NCBI GenBank assembly: GCA_937924905.1
Contig: CALDUK010000044.1
Span: 1-43,734, forward strand
DNA from: an uncultured Paracoccaceae bacterium
GTDB taxonomy: Bacteria; Pseudomonadota; Alphaproteobacteria; Rhodobacterales; Rhodobacteraceae
DNA length: 43,734 nucleotides
Direction: 5' to 3'
Part shown: positions 1 to 9,881 of the stretch, piece after piece
Position numbering within the stretch: position 1 is the first letter of the stretch
How the letters are laid out: the number at the start of each line of letters is the position of its first letter
Made by a program: the position numbers and the translations under genes
Notes under the pieces: model-generated
Database searches by the model: none
What the model saw: only the letters and a program-made list of their open reading frames with translations
What the model was told of the DNA's origin: nothing

Positions 1-881
1 GCTGGCACGAGGTCGCGCAGACCTATGCGGACGTGAACCACATGTTTGGTGACGTGATCAAAGTGACGCCGATTGCCAAAACCGTGGGCGATCTGGCGCT
101 GATGCTGGTCAGCCAGGGTGTGACGTGCGAGGAACTTTTGAACTCAGATGTCGACGTGTCCTTCCCGGACAGTGTCGTCACGCTGATGAAAGGTCAGGTC
201 GGGCAGGCCCATGGTGGCTTCCCCAAAGACATCCAAAAGAAAGTCCTGAAGGACGACAAGCCGATCACCGAGCGCCCGGGTTCGCTTTTGCCGCCCGCCG
301 ATCTGGAAGCCGAGCGTAAGAAGCTGCAAGACCAACTGGGCGAAGAGATCGACGACGAAGATCTGAACGGTTACATGATGTATCCCAAGGTGTTCACCGC
401 TTACATGGAACGCCATGCCATCTACGGCCCGGTGCGCACATTGCCGACGCGGACGTTTTTCTATGGGATGCAACCGGGCGAAGAGATCTCGGTCGAGATT
501 GATCCGGGCGTGACGTTGGAAATCCGCTGTCAGGCGCTGGCCGAGACGAACGAAGAAGGGGTTGTGAAGGTCTTCTTTGAATTGAACGGTCAGCCCCGCG
601 TCGTGCGCGTCACCGACCGCAGCGTCAGCGATGCCGCTGTTTTGCGCCCCAAGGCGGACACGGCGAACGCCAACCATGTGGGCGCGCCGATGCCAGGCGT
701 GGTCGCATCCGTTGCAGTCGAGGCAGGCGCCAAGGTCAAGGAAGGCGATCTGATGCTGACGATCGAAGCCATGAAGATGGAAACGGGCATCCACGCGGAT
801 CGAGATGCGACGGTCAAAGCGGTTCATGTGACCGCAGGCGCACAGATCGATGCGAAGGATTTGCTGGTAGAGTTGGAGTAG
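1..881 (+). CDS. pyc: Pyruvate carboxylase, C-terminal part (5' end outside window)
   Basis: The reading frame is open from base 3 and the gene enters from the left, so only about the last 292 residues are present. The visible part covers the end of the carboxyltransferase domain, the PC-tetramerisation/allosteric linker (TPIAKTVGDLALMLVSQGV) and the C-terminal biotinyl-lipoyl carrier domain with the biotinylation motif EAMKMET, whose second Lys carries biotin. The enzyme makes oxaloacetate from pyruvate, bicarbonate and ATP in the cytoplasm, an anaplerotic step. The order tetramerisation region then BCCP at the extreme C terminus fits the single-chain alpha4 pyruvate carboxylase rather than a two-subunit type. 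The first ATG in the window is internal and is not a start. A hairpin with a T-rich tail follows the stop. Assignment is confident; promoter and N-terminal domains are not visible. Confidence 0.96.
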   Translation, partial: WHEVAQTYADVNHMFGDVIKVTPIAKTVGDLALMLVSQGVTCEELLNSDVDVSFPDSVVTLMKGQVGQAHGGFPKDIQKKVLKDDKPITERPGSLLPPADLEAERKKLQDQLGEEIDDEDLNGYMMYPKVFTAYMERHAIYGPVRTLPTRTFFYGMQPGEEISVEIDPGVTLEIRCQALAETNEEGVVKVFFELNGQPRVVRVTDRSVSDAAVLRPKADTANANHVGAPMPGVVASVAVEAGAKVKEGDLMLTIEAMKMETGIHADRDATVKAVHVTAGAQIDAKDLLVELE

Positions 882-917
882 GGGGCGCAACGCGCCTATG
901 GCCGTTTGAGGTTCATT

Positions 918-955
918 GGGTCGGACACAGGGGATGTGTCCGGCCCATTTTCTTT
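918..955 (+). terminator. Rho-independent terminator after pyc
   Basis: A 12-bp stem (918-929 with 935-946, one G-U wobble, loop GGGGA) is followed by ATTTTCTTT. It lies 37 bases after the pyc stop and just before the end of the convergent hydroxy-acid dehydrogenase gene, so it probably terminates pyc. Confidence 0.7.
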
Positions 956-971
956 GGACGGCCGGGGTCTG

Positions 972-2105
972 TCAGGTCACCAACCGTTCGGGCAGATCAC
1001 CCAAACGTGCCGCCCCCATCTGCGCCATGGCCGATGTCATGTCTTCCCTTAGAATATGGATCAGATGCGCCGGCCCTTTGTCGCCCAAAGCGCCGACCGC
1101 ATAGTGAAACGCGCGGCCCAGCATGACGAAATCTGCGCCAAGCGCCAGGGCGCGCAGGATGTCCAGGCCACCTGTCACACCGCTGTCAAAGACGATGGGT
1201 GTGTCTGGCACGGCGGTTCGGATGGCGGGCAGGCAAGTGATTGACGCGGGGCCTCCGTCAAACTGACGGCCCGAGTGGTTGGACACCCAGATCGCGTCCA
1301 CGCCGAGGCCAACCAGCCGTTTCGCGTCTTCCGGTTTCTGAATGCCTTTTACCAACAGTGGCCCGTCCCACCGGTCGCGGATCCATGTGATGTCGTCCCA
1401 TGTTGGGTTGCCGCGAATGATGTGGCCCGCGTGTGCGACCGAGGTGTTGCCCATATCCTGAGCGTAGTCTTCGCACAGCTTCAGGCTGGGGATGCCTTCG
1501 CGCAATGTGCCCAGCGTCCAGGCGGGATGGGTCAGCATCGACCAGACCATCGCCGCGTCGATCCGGGGTGGGATGGTCAGGTTCGCGCGGCGTTGCCGTT
1601 CGCGCCGGCTTTCCATCGGCGTGTCGACGGTCAGGATCAGGGTATGGAACCCGGCCTCTTTCGCGCGCCGCATCATGTCAGTGCGAATGTCCAGATCGCG
1701 GGGGAAATACATCTGAAACCAGCCCTGATCGCCAATCGTCGGGGTCAGGGTTTCCGGCACGACCGTTGCGACTGTGGACATGCAATAGGGGATGCCTGCG
1801 CGGGCGCAGGCGGCCGAGATGATTTTTTCCGCCCCGGGCCACATGATGCCCGACATGCCTACGGGCGCGCAGCCAAAGGGCAGAGGATAGTCGCGGCCCA
1901 AAAAGCGGGTCGACAGGTCAAAGTCCTGTTCGCCTTCCAGAACCGACGGCCAGAACCGCACGTCCTGCAACCGCGCCTGATTGCGCGCGTGCTGATCTTC
2001 TTGCCCCGTGGCGCTGTCAAGATATTCAAACACGAAATGCGGAACGCGCCGTTTCGCCCGCCGTCGCAGATCGGAAAGCGCTGGATATCGGATGTCGAGC
2101 TGCAT
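972..2105 (-). CDS. lldD: FMN-dependent alpha-hydroxy-acid (L-lactate type) dehydrogenase
   Basis: A 377-residue TIM-barrel flavoprotein of the L-lactate dehydrogenase/glycolate oxidase family, which oxidises L-2-hydroxy acids to 2-keto acids with FMN. Visible hallmarks are the QMYFPRD segment (Tyr of the active site, about residue 133), LTVDTP (about 158-163), Lys253 in LLVKG, the catalytic base His277 with Arg280 in SNHSGRQFDGG, and the phosphate-binding GADFVMLGR near residue 330. Length matches LldD-type enzymes. The ATG at 2105 gives the expected N terminus for the family. It is convergent with pyc and divergent from the BLUF gene. The substrate is inferred: L-lactate is most likely, but related enzymes use mandelate or glycolate. 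No lactate permease or LldR-type regulator is beside it. Confidence 0.85.
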   Translation of the reverse strand: MQLDIRYPALSDLRRRAKRRVPHFVFEYLDSATGQEDQHARNQARLQDVRFWPSVLEGEQDFDLSTRFLGRDYPLPFGCAPVGMSGIMWPGAEKIISAACARAGIPYCMSTVATVVPETLTPTIGDQGWFQMYFPRDLDIRTDMMRRAKEAGFHTLILTVDTPMESRRERQRRANLTIPPRIDAAMVWSMLTHPAWTLGTLREGIPSLKLCEDYAQDMGNTSVAHAGHIIRGNPTWDDITWIRDRWDGPLLVKGIQKPEDAKRLVGLGVDAIWVSNHSGRQFDGGPASITCLPAIRTAVPDTPIVFDSGVTGGLDILRALALGADFVMLGRAFHYAVGALGDKGPAHLIHILREDMTSAMAQMGAARLGDLPERLVT

Positions 2106-2246
2106 GCCCCGACTATGCCGCGAAAACGCGTGCTCGCAAGTCGAAACCCAAGGTTAATGCCGCATAAACCAAGACACTGAAAATTCGACGCAAATTTGAG
2201 ATCACTTGCTATACTCTCCCTGCGGGGCGCAACGTGGAGCAAGACC

Positions 2247-2696
2247 ATGATCCACCTGATTTTTGAGAGCGTGGCGCATAAGGATTTTTCCGACACCGAT
2301 CTGGCGGGCATTCTGCAACACGCCCGGGCGCGCAATCGTGCGGATGATGTGACCGGTTTGCTGGTCTATCATGACGGGGTTTTCGTGCAGGTTCTGGAAG
2401 GGCCAGATGCAGCGGTCGAGGCGTGTTTCGAACGGATCAAGGACGATCCGCGCCATGGTGAGATTTGGGAAATCGCGCGCTATCCGGCCCAAAAGCGCAG
2501 TTTTCAAAGTTGGTGCGTGGGCATGTCCGAGCCGTCGCGGATGCCGTCTGGCATGACCCATGCGCTGAACGACCTTGGCCTTGTGCGGGCGCGGATGCGG
2601 GATCTTTCCGCCCGGCGGCCCAACGGTGCGGGGGCGTATACATCACGCGTCTTTCGCAGCTTTTTGCGCAGTTTGGACGATTTGGGTTGGCAATAA
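2247..2696 (+). CDS. Single-domain BLUF protein with Tyr-to-Phe change at the photoactive site
   Basis: A 149-residue protein made almost entirely of one BLUF (blue light using FAD) domain. The pattern RARNRADDVTGLLVYHDG, GVFVQVLEGP and RIKDDPRH is typical. By spacing, Asn30, Gln48 and Trp89 correspond exactly to Asn45, Gln63 and Trp104 of AppA (intervals of 24, 18 and 41 residues). The same register puts Phe6 at the position of the essential photoactive Tyr21. The usual start sequence LIYxS is LIFES here (codon TTT). I chose the ATG at 2247 because the domain begins there; the frame stays open further upstream but that stretch is unlike BLUF. No effector domain is attached, so it would act by protein contact. 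The fold call is secure; light sensing is doubtful. Confidence 0.85.
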   Translation: MIHLIFESVAHKDFSDTDLAGILQHARARNRADDVTGLLVYHDGVFVQVLEGPDAAVEACFERIKDDPRHGEIWEIARYPAQKRSFQSWCVGMSEPSRMPSGMTHALNDLGLVRARMRDLSARRPNGAGAYTSRVFRSFLRSLDDLGWQ

Positions 2697-2706
2697 GCCT
2701 GTTAGG

Positions 2707-2721
2707 GAACAGAAAGAGAAC
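2707..2721. promoter_or_regulatory. Putative LexA (SOS) box upstream of uvrD
   Basis: The sequence GAAC-AGAAAGA-GAAC is GAAC-N7-GAAC, the reverse complement of the direct-repeat SOS box GTTC-N7-GTTC known for alphaproteobacterial LexA. It lies 41-55 bases before the uvrD ATG in the short gap after the BLUF gene. UvrD is a recognised SOS-type repair gene, so the context supports the call. A -10/-35 pair could not be fixed with confidence. Confidence 0.65.
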
Positions 2722-2761
2722 ACCTCTTTATCTTGTCTGCGCACAGCGCTACATTCATCGC

Positions 2762-5107
2762 ATGAGCGAATTCGAGGACTTTCCCGACCGCATTCCCCTG
2801 TCGCAACAGGCGCTGGCCGCACGCCCGTCGCCTTACCTGGACGGGCTGAACGCCCCACAGCGCGAGGCGGTCGAAACGTTGGACGGCCCTGTCCTGATGC
2901 TGGCGGGGGCCGGCACAGGCAAGACCAAGGCGCTGACGACCCGGATTGCTCATCTGTTGAGCACCGGCACAGCCCGCCCGAACGAGGTTTTGGCGGTCAC
3001 TTTCACCAACAAGGCCGCGCGCGAAATGAAAAAGCGCGTTGCCGGGCTTTTGGGGCAGGCGGTCGAAGGGATGCCCTGGCTGGGCACGTTCCACTCGATC
3101 GGGGCCAAGCTTTTGCGGCTTCATGCGGAACTGATTGGGTTAAAGTCGAACTTTACCATTCTGGACACGGACGATCAGTTGCGTTTGCTAAAGCAGTTGA
3201 TCGTTGCCGCTGAAATTGACCCCAAGCGCTGGCCTGAACGACACCTTTCCAACGTGATCGATGATTGGAAGAACCGCGCCTTGACGCCTGACAAGATACC
3301 AGTTGCGGATCATGGGGCGTTCAACCATCGCGGTGTCGAACTTTATGCCGCATATCAGGCGCGGCTTAAGACACTGAACGCCTGCGATTTTGGCGATCTT
3401 CTTTTGCATGTCGTGACCATTTTCCAGACGCATGACGACGTACTGGCCCAATATCAGCGCTGGTTCCGTTACATTCTGGTGGACGAATATCAGGACACGA
3501 ATGTCGCGCAGTACCTGTGGCTGCGGCTATTGGCGCAACAGCACAAAAACATCTGTTGTGTCGGTGATGATGACCAGTCGATCTATGGTTGGCGCGGGGC
3601 CGAGGTTGGCAATATCCTGCGGTTTGAAAAGGATTTTCCCGGCGCGCGGGTGATCCGGCTTGAACAGAATTATCGGTCAACCCCGCATATTCTGGCCGCT
3701 GCTTCCAGCGTGATTGCCGCCAATAAGGGGCGGTTGGGCAAGACGTTGTTCACCGAAGCGGCGGATGGCGAGAAAGTCCGCCTGATCGGCCATTGGGACG
3801 GTGAAGAAGAAGCGCGCTGGATCGGTGAAGAAATCGAAGCGATGCAAGGCGGGACGCGCGGTATGCGCCCGTTCAGCCTGGATGAAATGGCGATCCTTGT
3901 TCGTGCGTCGCATCAGATGCGCGCGTTTGAAGACCGGTTTTTGACCATCGGCTTGCCCTATCGGGTGATCGGCGGGCCGCGGTTTTACGAACGCATGGAA
4001 ATCCGCGATGCCATGGCTTACTTCCGGCTGGCGATCAGCCACGACGACGATCTGGCGTTCGAACGTGTTGTGAACACGCCGAAACGCGGGTTGGGCGATA
4101 AGGCGCAGCAAAAAATTCAGATGTCGGCGCGGTCAAACGGGGTGTCTCTGGTCGAAGGCGCGCGGCTTTTGCTGGCGGCGAAGGGGCTGACCGGCAAAGG
4201 CGCTTTGGAACTGCAAAAACTGCTGGATGGGCTGGACCAATGGCACAGGCTTGTTCGCGATCAAGTCGACCATATCGACATAGCTGAACAGGTGCTGGAC
4301 GGGTCGGGCTATACCGAACATTGGCAAAACACCAAGACGCCGGAAGCGGCGGGGCGGCTGGAAAACCTGAAAGAACTGGTTAAGGCACTGGACAACTTTG
4401 AGAACCTTCAGGGTTTTCTCGAACATGTGTCGCTGGTGATGGACAACGAAACCGAAGACGCAGACGAAAAAGTCTCGATCATGACGCTTCACGCGGCGAA
4501 AGGTCTGGAGTTTCCGACCGTTTTCCTGCCGGGCTGGGAAGACGGGTTGTTCCCGTCCCAACGCGCCATGGACGAGCAAGGCGTCAAAGGCTTGGAAGAA
4601 GAGCGGCGGCTGGCCTATGTCGGACTGACGCGGGCCGAGGAATATGCGGTTGTTAGCTTTGCGGGGAACCGCTTGGTTTATGGGTCGTGGCAGTCGCAGA
4701 TGCCGTCGCGGTTTATCGACGAGCTGGATCAGGACGCGGTCGAAGTTTTGACGGCCCCCGGTCTTTACGGCGGTGGCGCAGCGGCGGAACCACAGGTGAC
4801 ATCGGACCTGTACGAAAAGGCGGCGCGCGCCGACGGGTATAATTCGCCCGGGTGGAAGCGTCTTCAATCGCGCAATCAGCAACGCGGGCTAAGCCAACCG
4901 CGTGAGGCGCGGAATATGTTGATCGATGCAAGCGCCATTTCGGCCTTTTCGACCGGCGAACGCGTGTTCCATGACAAGTTCGGCTATGGCACGATCACTG
5001 CGATCGAAGGCGACAAGCTGGATATTTCCTTTGAAAAGGCAGGCTTTAAGAAAGTCGTCGCCAAGTTCGTGAAACTGGCCGAAGCTGCGGATGATGTGCC
5101 GTTTTAA
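2762..5107 (+). CDS. uvrD: ATP-dependent DNA helicase UvrD/PcrA
   Basis: A 781-residue superfamily 1A 3'-5' helicase used in nucleotide-excision and mismatch repair and in clearing proteins from DNA. Motif I (AGAGTGKT, about 48-55), motif Ia (VTFTNKAAREM), motif II (VDEYQDTN), motif III (DDDQSIYGWRGA), motif IV (LEQNYRST), motif V (MTLHAAKGLEF) and motif VI (EERRLAYVGLTRAE) appear in order. The C-terminal residues (VFHDKFGYGTI...) form the small Tudor-like tail of PcrA/UvrD. The frame is open for 99 codons upstream across the BLUF gene, but the ATG at 2762 is the natural start, because the sequence becomes helicase-like only after it. A GAAC-N7-GAAC box upstream suggests SOS induction. Convergent with carB. 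Confidence 0.95.
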   Translation: MSEFEDFPDRIPLSQQALAARPSPYLDGLNAPQREAVETLDGPVLMLAGAGTGKTKALTTRIAHLLSTGTARPNEVLAVTFTNKAAREMKKRVAGLLGQAVEGMPWLGTFHSIGAKLLRLHAELIGLKSNFTILDTDDQLRLLKQLIVAAEIDPKRWPERHLSNVIDDWKNRALTPDKIPVADHGAFNHRGVELYAAYQARLKTLNACDFGDLLLHVVTIFQTHDDVLAQYQRWFRYILVDEYQDTNVAQYLWLRLLAQQHKNICCVGDDDQSIYGWRGAEVGNILRFEKDFPGARVIRLEQNYRSTPHILAAASSVIAANKGRLGKTLFTEAADGEKVRLIGHWDGEEEARWIGEEIEAMQGGTRGMRPFSLDEMAILVRASHQMRAFEDRFLTIGLPYRVIGGPRFYERMEIRDAMAYFRLAISHDDDLAFERVVNTPKRGLGDKAQQKIQMSARSNGVSLVEGARLLLAAKGLTGKGALELQKLLDGLDQWHRLVRDQVDHIDIAEQVLDGSGYTEHWQNTKTPEAAGRLENLKELVKALDNFENLQGFLEHVSLVMDNETEDADEKVSIMTLHAAKGLEFPTVFLPGWEDGLFPSQRAMDEQGVKGLEEERRLAYVGLTRAEEYAVVSFAGNRLVYGSWQSQMPSRFIDELDQDAVEVLTAPGLYGGGAAAEPQVTSDLYEKAARADGYNSPGWKRLQSRNQQRGLSQPREARNMLIDASAISAFSTGERVFHDKFGYGTITAIEGDKLDISFEKAGFKKVVAKFVKLAEAADDVPF

Positions 5108-5153
5108 GCGGGCGTTCTAAAACCAGTCATCACCGCGCTTGGCCAGGCTGGCC

Positions 5154-8100
5154 TTACGCCCCTTGCAAAGACCGAACGGTCAGCGCGCCTTCATTGCGCG
5201 ACACCATCGCCAAAGCGGCGGCATGTGCAGCGGCGGCGGTGGTGTAGTATGGAATTTTATCCATCAAGGTCACATTCCGCATCGACCGGCTGTCTTCGAT
5301 GGCCTGCGCCCCTTCGGTTGTGTTGATCACAAGATCAATCTCGCCGTCCTTCATCACATCAACAATGGTGCGCCCGCCCTCATAGGCTTTGTTGACCACT
5401 TCCGAGGGGATGCCATTGTCGGTCAGGAATTTGGCCGTGCCACGCGTGGCCAGGATTTTCAGACCGATCTCGTGGAACATTTCAGCGGTCTCGACCAACT
5501 GGTCGGTTTTGTCCGCGTCGCGGATCGAAAAGAACACCGTGCCGGTTTCGGGCAGCATCGTGCCAGCCCCCATCTGCGCCTTGAGAAAGGCGCGGGCAAA
5601 GCTGCGATCCCAGCCCATGACTTCACCGGTCGAGCGCATCTCGGGCCCAAGCAGCGTGTCAACGCCGGGGAACCGCGCAAAGGGCAGGACGGCTTCCTTG
5701 ACGGAAAACCACGGCGTTCTGAAATCCGCCAGTTCCATCGGGTCGCCCATGGGAATGACCACATCGTCGCTGACAGGTTCATGCGGTGGCTTTTTGGGAA
5801 AGGCGCTGAGGCTTTCACCCGCCATCAGGCGCGCGGCAATCGACGCAATCGCGCTGTCGGTGGCTTTGGCCACAAACGGGACGGTGCGCGATGCGCGGGG
5901 GTTTACCTCGATTAGATACACATCGCCGCCCTTGATGGCGTATTGCACATTCATCAAACCTACGACCTTCAGTTCGCGCGCCAAGGCTTTGGTTTGGCTG
6001 ATCAATTCGTCCATTACATCTTTGGATAATGTATGCGGTGGCAGCGAACAGGCGCTGTCGCCGGAATGCACGCCTGCTTCTTCGATATGTTCCATGATGC
6101 CCGAAACATGCACGTTTTCGCCGTCGCAAAGTGCGTCGACATCCACTTCGGTCGCGCCGTCCAGATACCGGTCCAGCAGAACCGGACTGTCGCCGGATAC
6201 CACAACGGCGTCGCGGATATAACGTTCAAGCTGCGCTGTGTCGCGCACGATTTCCATCGCGCGGCCGCCGAGAACGTATGATGGGCGGATTACCAGCGGA
6301 TAGCCGATTTCTTTCGCGGCCTCCATTGCTTCGGCATCGGTATGGGCGATGGCATTCTTGGGTTGTTTCAATCCAAGACGGTTCACAAGGTCTTGAAAAC
6401 GTTCGCGATCTTCGGCCAGATCAATCGCGTCGGGCGTGGTGCCCAGAATGGGAATGCCCGCATCATTCAGGGCATTCGCCAGCTTGAGCGGTGTTTGCCC
6501 GCCGAACTGAACAATGACGCCATGCAGCGTGCCCTTGTCTTGTTCGACGCGCAGAATTTCCATCACATGTTCGAACGTCAGGGGTTCAAAATACAGCCGG
6601 TCTGACGTGTCATAATCGGTGCTGACCGTTTCCGGGTTGCAGTTGATCATGATGGTTTCGTAGCCAACCTCTGACAGCGCGAAACACGCGTGACAGCAGC
6701 AATAGTCAAATTCAATCCCCTGGCCGATCCGGTTCGGGCCGCCGCCCAGAATGACGACTTTCTTACGGTCAGACGGGCGGGCTTCGCATTCGACGTCGTC
6801 CATCGCGGGTTCTTCATAGGTCGAATACATATAGGGCGTTTGTGCCTCAAATTCGGCCGCGCAAGTGTCGATACGTTTGAAGACCGCGTTGACGCCCAGG
6901 TTGCGGCGTGCATGGCGAATGTTTTCTTCAGTCCGGCCTGTCAGATGGGCAAGGCGGGCATCTGTAAAGCCCAGCATCTTAAGTGCCCGCAGGCCTTTTT
7001 CCGTAACCGGAAGCCCGTCTTTTTTGACCTGTGCTTCCGCGTCAATGATTTCGCGAATGCGGGCCAGAAACCAAGGATCAAAGCTGGTGACGGCCTGAAT
7101 ATCGTCGTCGCTTAGGCCCTGCCGCATCGCTTGCGCGATCACGCGCAGGCGGTCCGGGGTCTGTTTCGACAAGGCCGCGGTGACGGCGGCGGGGTCGTCG
7201 GGCAAATCGATTTCATCAAACCCGGTCAGCCCGGTTTCCATGGAAGCCAACGCTTTTTGCATCGATTCATGGAACGTCCGCCCGATGGCCATTGCTTCGC
7301 CGACAGATTTCATCGCAGTCGTCAGATGTGGTTCCGAGCCGGGGAATTTTTCAAACGCAAAGCGCGGAATTTTGGTGACAACATAGTCAATCGTCGGCTC
7401 GAAACTGGCGGGCGTGACTTTGGTGATGTCGTTGTCCAGCTCGTCCAGCGTATACCCGACGGCCAGTTTTGCCGCGATTTTGGCAATCGGAAACCCGGTG
7501 GCTTTGGACGCCAGAGCCGACGACCGCGACACGCGCGGGTTCATTTCGATGACCACCATGCGCCCGTCCGCCGGATTGACTGCCCACTGCACATTGGACC
7601 CGCCGGTTTCGACACCAATTTCGCGCAGAACGGCGATGCTGGCCGAGCGCATCATCTGATATTCTTTGTCTGTCAGTGTCAGGGCAGGTGCCACGGTAAT
7701 GGAATCGCCCGTATGCACACCCATCGGGTCGACGTTTTCGATGGAACAGACAATGATGGCATTGTCCGCGCGGTCGCGAACGACCTCCATCTCGTATTCC
7801 TTCCAGCCCAACAGCGACTCGTCGATCAGAACCTGCGCGACGGGTGAGGCTTCCAGTCCCCGGCGGCAGATCTCGAAATATTCGTCGCGGTTGTACGCCA
7901 CGCCCCCGCCTGTGCCGCCAAGGGTAAAGGCAGGTCGGATAATCGCGGGCAGGCCAATGTCGTCCAGCGCGGCCATCGCGTCTTCCAGACCCTTTGGAAT
8001 GTCATACTTGCCGTCTGGCCCTTTCGGCGCGTCCACAATGGTGGCGCGCGGGTTTTCCAGCCCGATGCGGTCCATGGCTTCGCGGAACAGCTTGCGGTCT

Positions 8101-8480
8101 TCGGCCATTTCAATGGCGTCGCGTTTGGCACCGATCATTTCGACGCCGAACTTGTCCAGAACCCCCATCTCTTCCAGCGCAAGCGAGGTGTTCAGACCCG
8201 TCTGCCCCCCCATCGTCGGCAAAAGCGCATCTGGGCGTTCTTTTTCGATGATGCGCGCGACGACGTCGGGCGTGATCGGTTCGATATATGTGGCGTCAGC
8301 CAGAACCGGGTCGGTCATAATTGTCGCCGGGTTCGAATTGACCAGAATGACCCGGTACCCTTCTTCACGCAGCGCCTTACACGCTTGCGCACCAGAATAA
8401 TCAAACTCGCAGGCTTGTCCGATAACGATGGGGCCTGCGCCGATGATCATGATCGACTGGATGTCGGTTCTTTTTGGCAC
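5154..8480 (-). CDS. carB: Carbamoyl-phosphate synthase large subunit
   Basis: A 1108-residue protein that uses ammonia delivered by CarA, bicarbonate and two ATP to make carbamoyl phosphate for pyrimidine and arginine synthesis. The two homologous ATP-grasp halves are clear: the first begins [20 protein letters not shown] and the second [20 protein letters not shown] near residue 620. Each half has its IEMNPR or IEVNPR metal-binding motif. The last 140 residues are the MGS-like allosteric domain. The start is GTG at 8480: the family begins (M)PKRTDI, and AGGGGGG lies about 6 bases upstream. The frame upstream of this point has no family similarity. The gene is divergent from the PAP2-type gene across a 186-base gap. 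No carA is present in the window. Confidence 0.97.
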   Translation of the reverse strand: MPKRTDIQSIMIIGAGPIVIGQACEFDYSGAQACKALREEGYRVILVNSNPATIMTDPVLADATYIEPITPDVVARIIEKERPDALLPTMGGQTGLNTSLALEEMGVLDKFGVEMIGAKRDAIEMAEDRKLFREAMDRIGLENPRATIVDAPKGPDGKYDIPKGLEDAMAALDDIGLPAIIRPAFTLGGTGGGVAYNRDEYFEICRRGLEASPVAQVLIDESLLGWKEYEMEVVRDRADNAIIVCSIENVDPMGVHTGDSITVAPALTLTDKEYQMMRSASIAVLREIGVETGGSNVQWAVNPADGRMVVIEMNPRVSRSSALASKATGFPIAKIAAKLAVGYTLDELDNDITKVTPASFEPTIDYVVTKIPRFAFEKFPGSEPHLTTAMKSVGEAMAIGRTFHESMQKALASMETGLTGFDEIDLPDDPAAVTAALSKQTPDRLRVIAQAMRQGLSDDDIQAVTSFDPWFLARIREIIDAEAQVKKDGLPVTEKGLRALKMLGFTDARLAHLTGRTEENIRHARRNLGVNAVFKRIDTCAAEFEAQTPYMYSTYEEPAMDDVECEARPSDRKKVVILGGGPNRIGQGIEFDYCCCHACFALSEVGYETIMINCNPETVSTDYDTSDRLYFEPLTFEHVMEILRVEQDKGTLHGVIVQFGGQTPLKLANALNDAGIPILGTTPDAIDLAEDRERFQDLVNRLGLKQPKNAIAHTDAEAMEAAKEIGYPLVIRPSYVLGGRAMEIVRDTAQLERYIRDAVVVSGDSPVLLDRYLDGATEVDVDALCDGENVHVSGIMEHIEEAGVHSGDSACSLPPHTLSKDVMDELISQTKALARELKVVGLMNVQYAIKGGDVYLIEVNPRASRTVPFVAKATDSAIASIAARLMAGESLSAFPKKPPHEPVSDDVVIPMGDPMELADFRTPWFSVKEAVLPFARFPGVDTLLGPEMRSTGEVMGWDRSFARAFLKAQMGAGTMLPETGTVFFSIRDADKTDQLVETAEMFHEIGLKILATRGTAKFLTDNGIPSEVVNKAYEGGRTIVDVMKDGEIDLVINTTEGAQAIEDSRSMRNVTLMDKIPYYTTAAAAHAAALAMVSRNEGALTVRSLQGA

Positions 8481-8666
8481 GGTCCGCCCCCCTATGTACG
8501 CAAATTGTCGGGGTTTAAATATATTGGCGACCCATGCGCAAGTGGGATTCTGCAGAGGTTCCGAAAGTAGCGGGCAAGTAACAGTCAAAAGGCGAGTTCG
8601 CGGGCAGCGTGGGAATTCAATGCAACGCGCGTCCCCCAGGCTAAGGTCGCGGGCAATAAAAGACAA

Positions 8667-9680
8667 ATGGGCAGTTTGATGAACCTATTTATCGGCGCAA
8701 CCTTGGCCTATTTTTGCCTGGGCACGGTCATCAGTTATTTGTTGCGGGGTGACCCTTATTTTGTTGCGGGCAAAGTTCTGGGCGCCACACCGGAAACGGC
8801 GGTCATCCTGACCTATACGGGCAGTCTGGTTATTGTCCTGTTGCTTGCGTCTTATCGGACGTCGCAGGACATGCGCGCATTCGCAAAGCGCATTGCCTTG
8901 TCGCTTGTTGCACTTGTTGTGGCCAGTATCTTCTTGGCGGTCTTCAGCTCTATCAAGACAGCGTTGCCTTACATCGCTGACGCGTTTGGGCTGCCGCATT
9001 TCTTTGCAGATCCGACCTTTGCCTGGCTGGACCGGGCTTTGCACTTTGGAACCGATCCTTGGGTTTTCACGCATCAAGCGGTTGCGGCGCTTGGGGGGGC
9101 ATTTTTCGTCGATGTTGCGGCCATAGTCTATGCGGTGATCTGGTCGTTACCGGCGTATTACCTGCCATCCATCCTGTTCTTGATGGGCGAAGATCGCGCG
9201 ACTGTGCGCCACTTTATCTCGCTTTACCTTTTTGCCTGGGTCGTTTTGGGCAACGTGGTTGCCCTGGCTGCGCTGTCGGGGGGGCCAATATATTACGACA
9301 TCATCCACGGCACGCAGCATTACGCGGCGATGTTTGCGTCCTTTGCTGAAAATGGCTGGAATGAAACGATGTTCGCCCGCCAACAGGGGATGCTTTGGGA
9401 AGCTTACACGACCGAAGATCAAGCGATTGGCTCTGGGATCTCGGCCTTTCCAAGCCTGCATGTCGCAATGGCAACGGTGACGGCGCTTTATATGTCCGAA
9501 AAACACGCAGTGCTTGGGGCCGTGGGATGGATAACCACTTTGTTCATCCTTTTTGCCTCGGTCTGGAATGGGTACCATTATGCCATTGATGGCTATGTTT
9601 CGCTTTTGGCAGTGATCGGCCTGCACTATTGGCTTCGGAAAAGGCGGGGTGCGCGTCAGACCGCAACGCAGGCATTGTAG
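8667..9680 (+). CDS. PAP2-superfamily membrane protein, Aur1/inositol-phosphorylceramide-synthase-like
   Basis: A 337-residue polytopic membrane protein with about seven hydrophobic segments. Near residue 260 it carries FPSLHVA and near 300 [10 protein letters not shown]. These correspond to the second and third PAP2 motifs (PSxH and xxGxHYxxD) with both catalytic His residues and the Asp. The classical KxxxxxxRP first motif is absent. GGPIYYD near residue 205 resembles the Aur1-like branch, whose members transfer phospho-headgroups between lipids rather than simply removing phosphate. A role in lipid headgroup exchange or undecaprenyl-phosphate chemistry is inference. The start may be the ATG at 8667 or the in-frame ATG at 8679; neither has a strong Shine-Dalgarno sequence. 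It is monocistronic between carB (divergent) and aspS. Confidence 0.7.
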   Translation: MGSLMNLFIGATLAYFCLGTVISYLLRGDPYFVAGKVLGATPETAVILTYTGSLVIVLLLASYRTSQDMRAFAKRIALSLVALVVASIFLAVFSSIKTALPYIADAFGLPHFFADPTFAWLDRALHFGTDPWVFTHQAVAALGGAFFVDVAAIVYAVIWSLPAYYLPSILFLMGEDRATVRHFISLYLFAWVVLGNVVALAALSGGPIYYDIIHGTQHYAAMFASFAENGWNETMFARQQGMLWEAYTTEDQAIGSGISAFPSLHVAMATVTALYMSEKHAVLGAVGWITTLFILFASVWNGYHYAIDGYVSLLAVIGLHYWLRKRRGARQTATQAL

Positions 9681-9816
9681 TCGAAGCCGCGACATCCTCC
9701 CCGGTTCGTTGACTGGACAGGGCTGACGGGGCCCGTTTCGCAATATGGGGACAATGCCAAATTTACCGGCAGGGGTCATTTTGGCCCTGTAAGCCCGGCC
9801 ATGCCAGCCACAACCC

Positions 9817-9845
9817 TTGACACTTTGGGTCAGAAGGCGTGTATC
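9817..9845 (+). promoter_or_regulatory. Candidate sigma-70-type promoter of the aspS operon
   Basis: TTGACA at 9817-9822 is a perfect -35 hexamer. A 17-base spacer leads to TGTATC at 9840-9845, a weak -10. It lies 37 bases before the aspS ATG in the 201-base gap after the PAP2 gene. Tentative because of the poor -10. Confidence 0.35.
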
Positions 9846-9881
9846 GCCGGGAACCTTAGACAGCCTTTTATGGAACGCCCT

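Noticed and set aside
5141..5153. GGCCAGGCTGGCC palindrome between uvrD and carB as a terminator
   Set aside because: The loop would be only one base before opening and no T-run follows on either strand.
5139..5915. A 258-codon plus-strand frame opposite carB
   Set aside because: It lies inside the allosteric domain of carB on the other strand; no motif and no ribosome binding site support it.
9681..9881. A tRNA or small RNA gene in the gap before aspS
   Set aside because: No cloverleaf or T-loop pattern could be found; only short weak stems and a likely promoter are present.
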